Source: an uncultured Sutterella sp. (GTDB taxonomy: Bacteria; Pseudomonadota; Gammaproteobacteria; Burkholderiales; Burkholderiaceae_F). Taken from it: 46,908 nucleotides of DNA. Positions 41,537 to 46,908 of this stretch are shown one piece after another. Location: NCBI GenBank assembly GCA_905206345.1, contig CAJLGW010000005.1, positions 1 through 46,908 on the forward strand, read 5' to 3'. The stretch's first letter is position 1; each line of letters starts with the position of its first letter. The notes beneath the pieces were generated by a model. It saw only the letters and a program-made list of their open reading frames with translations, was not told where the DNA came from and searched no databases. The position numbers and the translations under genes were made by a program.

Positions 41537-42031
41537 TTAAAGGGGCAAAGTCATGTTGCGAGCTTTGGCGTTTTGAGCTTTACGGAAAGCTTGAATCTTT
41601 TCACGCATCTCTTCGTTGCCGGCCGCAGCCAACATTTGGATGGCGTAAAGAGCGGCATTGCCGGCACCGGCTTCACCGATAGCAAACGTGGCCACAGGCA
41701 CGCCCTTGGGCATTTGAACGATCGAGAGCAAAGAGTCTTCACCACGCAAGTAGCGAGAGGGAATGGGCACGCCCAACACCGGCACAACGGTCTTGGCGGC
41801 CAACATGCCAGGCAAGTGAGCAGCACCGCCCGCACCGGCGATAATGCACTTCAAACCACGTTCTTGAGCCATTTCGGCGTACTCGAACATTTCATCGGGC
41901 ATGCGGTGAGCAGAGACGACTTGAGCTTCGAACGGAACACCGAATTCCTTGAGAATATCGCAAGCGTTTTTCATGACATCCCAGTCGGAGTTGGAGCCCA
42001 TCACGACGCCAACGAGCGGAGCGTTTTGCAT
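41537..42031 (-). CDS. purE: N5-carboxyaminoimidazole ribonucleotide mutase
   Basis: 164 residues from ATG 42031 (MQNAPLVG), preceded by AGGAAAG; the longer frame from 42052 is rejected. Class I PurE with MGSNSDWDVM, SAHRMPDEMFEYA and GAGGAAHLPGMLAA motifs. Converts N5-CAIR to CAIR for the purC step. Followed by purK. Confidence 0.96.
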   Translation of the reverse strand: MQNAPLVGVVMGSNSDWDVMKNACDILKEFGVPFEAQVVSAHRMPDEMFEYAEMAQERGLKCIIAGAGGAAHLPGMLAAKTVVPVLGVPIPSRYLRGEDSLLSIVQMPKGVPVATFAIGEAGAGNAALYAIQMLAAAGNEEMREKIQAFRKAQNAKARNMTLPL

Positions 42032-42071
42032 ATTTTCTTTCCTAAAAAACAATATCTAAAAAAACGAGAAG

Positions 42072-42099
42072 GGCGCGAAAAGCATTTTGCTCTCGCGCC
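42072..42099 (-). terminator. Hairpin between purC and purE
   Basis: On the - strand GGCGCGA and TCGCGCC (42072-42078 with 42093-42099) form a stem extendable inward, followed by CTTCTCG and a seven-T run. It probably terminates purC transcripts, at least partly, before purE. Confidence 0.75.
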
Positions 42100-42123
42100 A
42101 CTGATTTCCTATGCGATCAGAAA

Positions 42124-43011
42124 TTAAATAACGTCACGATCGGCGATACGCTTTAAGGCTTCGCGATACTTCAAGGACGTCTTTTCCAAAATTTCTTCAG
42201 GAGCACGAGGAGCCGGAGCCGTCTTGTTCCACGGTTGGGTTTCTAACCAATCACGCATGAATTGCTTGTCAAAGGACGGAGGCGAAATGCCTTCTTGGTA
42301 TTGATCGGCAGGCCAGAAGCGAGAAGAGTCAGGCGTTAAGACTTCGTCCATCAAACGAACAGTGCCATTTTCATCCAAACCAAATTCAAACTTCGTATCG
42401 GCAATGATGATGCCCTTGGTGAGCGCGAATTCGCTTGCCAACTTGTAGAGCTTGATGGAGTAGTCACGGATTTGGGTAGCGACATCTTCGCCAACCATTT
42501 CGGCGGCCTTCTCAAAAGAGATGTTTTCGTCGTGCGTACCGAGTTCAGCCTTAGCAGCGGGCGTGAAGATCGGTTCCGGTAACTTTTGAGCTTGCTTTAA
42601 GCCAGCCGGCAATTCAATGCCGCAAACCTTACCCGTTTCTTGGTAGTCCTTCCAACCACCACCGATGATATAGCCACGAACCACGCATTCGATAGGAATG
42701 GGCTTGAGCTTCATCGCAACAACGGCGCGACCCTTCACTTGGTCGATTTCGTCAGCTTCCACCACGCTTTCCGGTGCGATACCGGTTAAGTGGTTAGGAA
42801 CGACGTCCTTGAACTTTTCAAACCAGAAGTCGGTTAAAGCTTGCAAGACTTGGCCCTTGTAAGGAATCGGGTCATCAAGAATCACGTCAAAAGCAGAAAT
42901 GCGGTCAGAGGCAACAATGAGCAACTTATCGTCATCGACGAGGTAGCTGTCACGTACTTTACCGCTGTAGACGCGCTCCAAGGAGTGCAACGAAGTTTCA
43001 AGAATGGGCAT
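42124..43011 (-). CDS. purC: SAICAR synthase
   Basis: 295 residues. Condenses CAIR and aspartate with ATP. Motifs: YSGKVRDSYLVDDDKLLIVASDR (cited in part), GRAVVAMKLKPIPIECVVRGYI region and DEVLTPDSSRFWP near residue 215. The length is that of the longer betaproteobacterial form rather than the ~240-residue enterobacterial one. Upstream of purE and purK on the same strand. Confidence 0.96.
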   Translation of the reverse strand: MPILETSLHSLERVYSGKVRDSYLVDDDKLLIVASDRISAFDVILDDPIPYKGQVLQALTDFWFEKFKDVVPNHLTGIAPESVVEADEIDQVKGRAVVAMKLKPIPIECVVRGYIIGGGWKDYQETGKVCGIELPAGLKQAQKLPEPIFTPAAKAELGTHDENISFEKAAEMVGEDVATQIRDYSIKLYKLASEFALTKGIIIADTKFEFGLDENGTVRLMDEVLTPDSSRFWPADQYQEGISPPSFDKQFMRDWLETQPWNKTAPAPRAPEEILEKTSLKYREALKRIADRDVI

Positions 43012-43134
43012 GATCGTTCAATCCCTAATTTATCCAAAATTTCGACAGGCACCGCGCCTGCCCTAATCTATCTAATTCTAATGATTTTCTAGCGTAGCGA
43101 GGAAAAACTTTGCTCAAAAATACGCAGAATTTCG

Positions 43135-43533
43135 TTAGAAAATAAAAGCATCAACGAGTAACGTTAACCACGTGATGACCACCACGGCAATGGCCATCAA
43201 AACGGCACAACTGCCCATGTCCTTGGCACGCTTGGACAAGGGGTGAATTTCAGAGCCGATGCGGTCAATCGCAGCTTCAATGGCCGAATTCAAAATTTCG
43301 ACGATCAGTAAAAAGAGGTGAGCAATCGCCACAGCGGCCACGCCCGTCATCGAAAACGGCAAAAGCATGGCAAGAATAACGGCAGCAATCAAAAGCCAGA
43401 ATTCTTGTCGAAAGGCTTCTTCATTTTTATAGGCAGCCATAAAGCCGTCTTGAGAATAATGAAAAGCATTAATCAAGCGACGAAGGCCGGTTTTCCCTTT
43501 GAGGTCTTTAGCGTCGTTTGGTTGTGTGGTCAT
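43135..43533 (-). CDS. dgkA: Diacylglycerol kinase
   Basis: 132 residues, three membrane helices. Phosphorylates diacylglycerol to phosphatidic acid in the inner membrane. Motifs: RLINAFHYSQDGFMAAYKNE near 19-38, EEAFRQEFWL, and the catalytic VEILNSAIEAAIDRIG with the conserved Glu/Asn. Normal length for the prokaryotic DgkA family. Stands alone between fba and purC. Confidence 0.95.
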   Translation of the reverse strand: MTTQPNDAKDLKGKTGLRRLINAFHYSQDGFMAAYKNEEAFRQEFWLLIAAVILAMLLPFSMTGVAAVAIAHLFLLIVEILNSAIEAAIDRIGSEIHPLSKRAKDMGSCAVLMAIAVVVITWLTLLVDAFIF

Positions 43534-43568
43534 AGTTTTTTTGTGTCAGTTCGCTGATAAGAACAAGA

Positions 43569-43589
43569 AAGGGCAGCGTGGCTGCCCTT
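43569..43589 (-). terminator. Terminator of fba
   Basis: AAGGGCAGC and GCTGCCCTT form a perfect 9-bp stem with a three-base loop, followed on the - strand by TTCTTG. A second palindrome, ATCATCTAA/TTAGATGAT (43591-43611), overlaps the fba stop codon. Confidence 0.8.
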
Positions 43590-43602
43590 GATCATCTAAT
43601 CT

Positions 43603-44667
43603 TTAGATGATGTTTTGCTTTAATTCGCCCTTTTCGTAGCGCTTGGCCATCGTAAAGAGGTCAACCGCCTTCATGCGAGCACCTTGGCCTTCACAACCGA
43701 ATTCAAGGTAACGCTTCTTGCAGAGCTCATAGGCGGCTTGGCGAGCGGCCTTCAAGTATTCACGCGGGTCAAACTTAGAGGGGTTTTCCACCAAGTAGCG
43801 ACGCGTAGCAGCCGTCATGGCCAAACGGATGTCGGTGTCAATGTTGACCTTACGAACACCGTGCTTGATGGCTTCTTGAATTTCTTCAACCGGCACACCG
43901 TACGTTTCGCGCATATCGCCACCGAATTCACGGATTTCGGCCAAGTATTCTTGCGGAACAGAGGAGGAGCCGTGCATGACGAGGTGGGTGTTGGGTAAGC
44001 GACGGTGAATTTCCTTCACGCGTTCGATCGACAAAATGTCACCCGTGGGCTTACGAGAGAACTTGTAAGCACCGTGGCTCGTACCGATGGCAATGGCCAA
44101 AGCATCCAATTGCGTTTGAGCAACGAAGTCAGCGGCTTGATCCGGGTCTGTCAAAAGTTGATCGCGGGTCATCTTGGCATCCGTGCCGTGACCGTCTTCC
44201 TTGTCGCCCTTCATCGTTTCAAGAGAGCCCAGGCAACCGAGTTCACCTTCGACGCTCACACCGATGCAGTGAGCCATTTCCACCACGCGACGGGTAACGT
44301 CAACGTTGTAGTCAAAAGAGGCAATGGTCTTACCGTCAGCTTGCAAAGAGCCGTCCATCATCACGGAGGTAAAGCCCATGCGCATGGCACCTTGGCAGAC
44401 GGCCGGGTTTTGACCGTGGTCTTGGTGCATACAGACAGGGACGTCCGGATAGGATTCGACCGCGGCTTCAATCAAGTGCTTCAAGAACAATTCGCCCGTG
44501 TAACGACGAGCACCGGCAGAAGCTTGCATGATGACGGGAGCGCCCACTTCTTGAGCGGCCGACATGATTGCTTGAACTTGTTCCAAATTGTTGACGTTAA
44601 AAGCCGGCACGCCGTAACCGTTTTCAGCGGCGTGATCCAATAATTGGCGTAAAGAGACAAGAGCCAT
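43603..44667 (-). CDS. fba: Class II fructose-bisphosphate aldolase
   Basis: 354 residues. Zinc-dependent aldolase of glycolysis and gluconeogenesis. MHQDHGQNP near residue 81 gives the zinc/catalytic site, with VEGELGCLG and LVMHGSSSVP further zinc and phosphate contacts. The length and sequence are those of the Calvin-cycle-type subfamily common in Betaproteobacteria. No Calvin-cycle genes are nearby. Transcribed alone. Confidence 0.97.
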   Translation of the reverse strand: MALVSLRQLLDHAAENGYGVPAFNVNNLEQVQAIMSAAQEVGAPVIMQASAGARRYTGELFLKHLIEAAVESYPDVPVCMHQDHGQNPAVCQGAMRMGFTSVMMDGSLQADGKTIASFDYNVDVTRRVVEMAHCIGVSVEGELGCLGSLETMKGDKEDGHGTDAKMTRDQLLTDPDQAADFVAQTQLDALAIAIGTSHGAYKFSRKPTGDILSIERVKEIHRRLPNTHLVMHGSSSVPQEYLAEIREFGGDMRETYGVPVEEIQEAIKHGVRKVNIDTDIRLAMTAATRRYLVENPSKFDPREYLKAARQAAYELCKKRYLEFGCEGQGARMKAVDLFTMAKRYEKGELKQNII

Positions 44668-44760
44668 GATTGCGATGTCCTTGTGAATAAACTAAAAAAG
44701 ATAGCGTTATTTTAACTTTAATTCTCTGAAACTGCCCGAAAAGTCGAGGCGTTTCATAAA

Positions 44761-46137
44761 TTAACCTTGCATAATCGAGTCGTTTTTAGCGACTTGCTGA
44801 CGAATGCCTTCGAGAATGGCGACCGCCACCTTTTGTTGGTAGCTGGAAGTCTTTAACTTTTTCTCTTCCTGAGGGTTACTGATAAAGGCCGTTTCAACCA
44901 AAATCGAAGGAATGCCAGGGGCTTTCAAAACCAAAAAGCCGGCTTGTTCCACCTGACGGCGATGCAGCGTATTGACTTTACTTAAACGAGACAAAACACT
45001 GTGACCCAATTCAAGACTGTAGTTAATTTTCCACGACGTCGTCATATCAACCAAAACGGATTGAAGACGCCGATCCACTTCTTTAAAGTTGGCCCCGCCA
45101 ATCAAGTCAGCATCATTTTGGTTTTTTGCGAGCCACATGGCCGCTGATGACGTCGCCCCGCGTTCGGCTAACGCATAAACACTGGTACCTTTAACGTCTC
45201 GCTTAGTCCAAGCGTCAGCGTGGATACTCACAAAAAGGTGAGCTTTGGCTTTTTGAGCAATCATCACGCGTTGGCTGAGACTAACAAAGTGGTCGGACTT
45301 GCGCGTCATGACGCATTTCATGTCTTTTTCTCGACCAATCAGTTTTTCCAAGCGCTTGGCAATCGCCAACACCACGTGCTTTTCGTAAGTTTTCCCCTTA
45401 CCCACGGCGCCGGGGTCTTCGCCACCGTGACCGGGATCGACCACTACAATAATGGTCTTCTTTTTAGACGATGACTTATTGGTCGGCGTTTTGGCGGCAG
45501 GCTGTGTTTTGGTGGGTTTGGCTTGACTCGTTGCGGGTTTTTGCACAGAGGGATTTGCGGTCTCTGTAGGCTTTTTCGCAACGGGCTGCGTTTTTGTTTC
45601 TTTATCGTTTTTAGCGATGAGTTCACCCAAGGGGTCGCCCGGCTTACTTTTATTATCAAGACCGGCAATGACGCTGGCTAACGGGTCGGCATCGGTGCTT
45701 GCGGATTTTCCGACAGGGTAGACGTCAAAAATCAGTCGATACTTATAGTTAGCAATAGGTTTGAGCGAAAAGACTTCGGGACGGACTTCCGTTTTTAAGT
45801 CCATCACGAGTCGAACGATATTGGGGGAGTATTGACCGATACGAACCGCTTGAATAAAGGGATCGTTGGGCGAAACGTTCGAAATCATTTTCTGAAGTCG
45901 AGACGTCAACTCCAAATTCTCAATGTCAACCACCAAGCGACAGGGCTTAGGGGAGCGGACAAGGAAATATTTGAATTTAATCGGTTGGTCGTGCTCAAGC
46001 GTAACACGGGTGTACTCTTGGGCGGGCCACATACGAACGTCGACCATTTCAGCGGCTTGCGCCGTTTGAAATGGGGCAATGGTGAGCGCCAACGTTCCTG
46101 ACGTGCTGGCAATAAAATGACGACGCGTTACGGCCAT
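44761..46137 (-). CDS. amiC: N-acetylmuramoyl-L-alanine amidase with AMIN domain, Tat-exported
   Basis: 458 residues. A Tat signal (TRRHFIAS, then AQAA near residue 29) is followed by an AMIN septal-targeting domain (about 30-155), a Lys/Pro/Thr-rich linker (about 165-225) and an amidase_3 zinc domain (about 228-450) with VVDPGHGGEDPGAVG, VSIHADAW and ETAFISNPQEE giving the metal and catalytic residues. Splits septal peptidoglycan at cell division. Its start overlaps tsaE by 10 bases, as in many proteobacteria. Confidence 0.95.
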   Translation of the reverse strand: MAVTRRHFIASTSGTLALTIAPFQTAQAAEMVDVRMWPAQEYTRVTLEHDQPIKFKYFLVRSPKPCRLVVDIENLELTSRLQKMISNVSPNDPFIQAVRIGQYSPNIVRLVMDLKTEVRPEVFSLKPIANYKYRLIFDVYPVGKSASTDADPLASVIAGLDNKSKPGDPLGELIAKNDKETKTQPVAKKPTETANPSVQKPATSQAKPTKTQPAAKTPTNKSSSKKKTIIVVVDPGHGGEDPGAVGKGKTYEKHVVLAIAKRLEKLIGREKDMKCVMTRKSDHFVSLSQRVMIAQKAKAHLFVSIHADAWTKRDVKGTSVYALAERGATSSAAMWLAKNQNDADLIGGANFKEVDRRLQSVLVDMTTSWKINYSLELGHSVLSRLSKVNTLHRRQVEQAGFLVLKAPGIPSILVETAFISNPQEEKKLKTSSYQQKVAVAILEGIRQQVAKNDSIMQG

Positions 46138-46619
46138 TGCTTGAGCACCTCGGAGACAATGTGTTGACCTAGGGCAGAGTTACTTTCAAGTTTTGCTTCG
46201 CGCCCGTCGCCAGCAACACTAAGCGTGACCGTGATGTCAGCCTCGGGCAAACAAGGGTAAGCTTTCTCGCTCCATTCCACGAGCGTGACGTTACCGGGGG
46301 CGAAGTTTTCTCTGAAACCTGCGTCCAAAAATTCTTCCGGATCTTCAAAACGGTAGAAATCAAAGTGAAAGGCTTCTAACCCATTATCTAAAGGATAGGT
46401 TTCTAATAAGGTAAAGGTCGGGCTTTTAATGCGACCGGTGACGCCTAAACGACGAAGCATTGCACGCACGGTCGAGGTTTTACCTGCGCCGAGATTGCCT
46501 TCCAAACGAATATTGAGGCCTGAGCTCATAATGGCATCATGCGAATTTAAAACGGCCAAAGCCAAGCTTTCACCGAAATGATCCGTATCTGTAGCAGTGG
46601 GAAGAGCGATCGTCGTCAC
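46128..46619 (-). CDS. tsaE: tRNA threonylcarbamoyladenosine biosynthesis ATPase TsaE
   Basis: 163 residues, GTG start at 46619 with TTAGGT upstream. P-loop EGNLGAGKTSTVRAML near 42-57, SPTFTLLETY, and VEWSEKAYPCLP are the TsaE motifs. Drives turnover of the TsaB/TsaD complex that transfers threonylcarbamoyl to A37 of tRNA. Coupled to amiC; the usual tsaE-amiC pair. Confidence 0.95.
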   Translation of the reverse strand: MTTIALPTATDTDHFGESLALAVLNSHDAIMSSGLNIRLEGNLGAGKTSTVRAMLRRLGVTGRIKSPTFTLLETYPLDNGLEAFHFDFYRFEDPEEFLDAGFRENFAPGNVTLVEWSEKAYPCLPEADITVTLSVAGDGREAKLESNSALGQHIVSEVLKQWP

Positions 46620-46707
46620 TTCAAATACCTAAGAACAAAAAACGTCAGATAAAAGGGAAAATTACCACAAATTGTGGAAAGTTAATGGATTTTTGACGGA
46701 TAGATAC

Positions 46708-46732
46708 AAAAAAAGCCGATCAACGATCAGCT
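46708..46732 (-). terminator. Terminator of the tRNA-Lys genes
   Basis: On the - strand AGCTGATC and GATCGGCT pair (with one G-U) over a three-base loop and are followed by seven T residues. It lies 17 bases downstream of the tRNA. Confidence 0.88.
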
Positions 46733-46748
46733 TCATTTTCAGTAGGCT

Positions 46749-46824
46749 TGGTGGGAGCGCAGAGACTCGAACTCTGGACCGACGGATTAAGAGTCCGCTG
46801 CTCTACCAACTGAGCTACGCTCCC
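46749..46824 (-). tRNA. tRNA-Lys (anticodon CTT)
   Basis: 76 bases with encoded CCA. Acceptor GGGAGCG/CGCTCCC, D arm GCTC/GAGC, anticodon loop CTCTTAA, T arm with GAGTTCGAGTCTC. Reads AAG codons. Confidence 0.96.
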
Positions 46825-46853
46825 AATGCCATAAACAAATTGTGCAAGAAGAC

Positions 46854-46908
46854 TGGTGGGAGCGCAGAGACTCGAACTCTGGACCGACGGATTAAGAGTC
46901 CGCTGCTC
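46854..46908 (-). tRNA. tRNA-Lys (anticodon CTT), second copy, cut by the window edge
   Basis: 55 bases covering the 3' part with CCA, T arm, anticodon arm and part of the D arm, identical to the copy at 46749 over the visible length. The two copies are 29 bases apart and probably cotranscribed. The 5' end lies outside the window. Confidence 0.93.

Noticed and set aside
5000..46908. CRISPR arrays, insertion sequences, integrases or phage genes
   Set aside because: None seen: no regularly spaced repeats, transposase-like proteins or att-type duplications, although tRNA genes were inspected for flanking repeats.

Overview
The window most likely comes from a host-associated Betaproteobacterium of the order Burkholderiales, probably Sutterellaceae (Sutterella, Parasutterella or Turicimonas relatives). 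This is inferred from protein style, medium GC, tRNAs with encoded CCA, and a membrane-bound hydrogenase cassette in Cupriavidus-like order. No database search was possible. There is no CRISPR array, insertion sequence or prophage. Apart from a possible imported [FeFe] hydrogenase, this looks like resident chromosome.

Layout. (1) 1-2241: an M20-family amidohydrolase behind two tandem leader hairpins, then an orphan NarL-type response regulator. (2) 2323-17309: a [NiFe]-hydrogenase island arranged around a divergent control region (about 9938-10209). Leftward run hybE/hoxT, hupK/hoxV, hypA, hypB, hypF, hypC, hypD and hypE. Rightward run the Tat-exported small subunit, large subunit, cytochrome b, maturation protease, HupF/HoxL, HupG/HoxO, HupH/HoxQ, a rubredoxin (HupI/HoxR) and, overlapping its stop codon, a carbamate kinase. 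The small subunit has all six cysteines of the proximal [4Fe-3S] cluster of O2-tolerant (group 1d) enzymes. (3) 17328-25808: lipoprotein, a solitary fumarate-reductase-type cytochrome b, upp, lapA-like gene, metNI without metQ, tRNA-Thr, a TauE/SafE permease, an EVE-domain gene, a probable 6S RNA, uppP, trmB and tRNA-Gly. (4) 25932-27980: a single 682-residue [FeFe]-hydrogenase/rubredoxin/rubrerythrin polypeptide. (5) 28129-46908: mostly housekeeping genes (fbp with an overlooked 58-residue membrane protein, pepN, purB, a Spy/CpxP-like periplasmic protein, a DUF72/cyclase/thioesterase operon, murI, an EamA transporter, an RluF-like pseudouridine synthase, sua5, purK, purE, purC, dgkA, fba, amiC, tsaE, and two tRNA-Lys genes of which the last is cut by the window edge).

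How it works together. The [NiFe] enzyme should oxidise periplasmic H2 and feed electrons through its cytochrome b to quinone; a fumarate-reductase cytochrome b lies close by, although frdAB are absent here. HypF consumes carbamoyl phosphate to make the cyanide ligands, so a carbamate kinase coupled to the same operon suggests a dedicated carbamoyl-phosphate supply. The cytoplasmic [FeFe] fusion combines H2 chemistry with a peroxide-reducing rubrerythrin and carries an internal ribosome binding site that could release the rubrerythrin half on its own. These two arrangements are the strongest candidates for undescribed biology.
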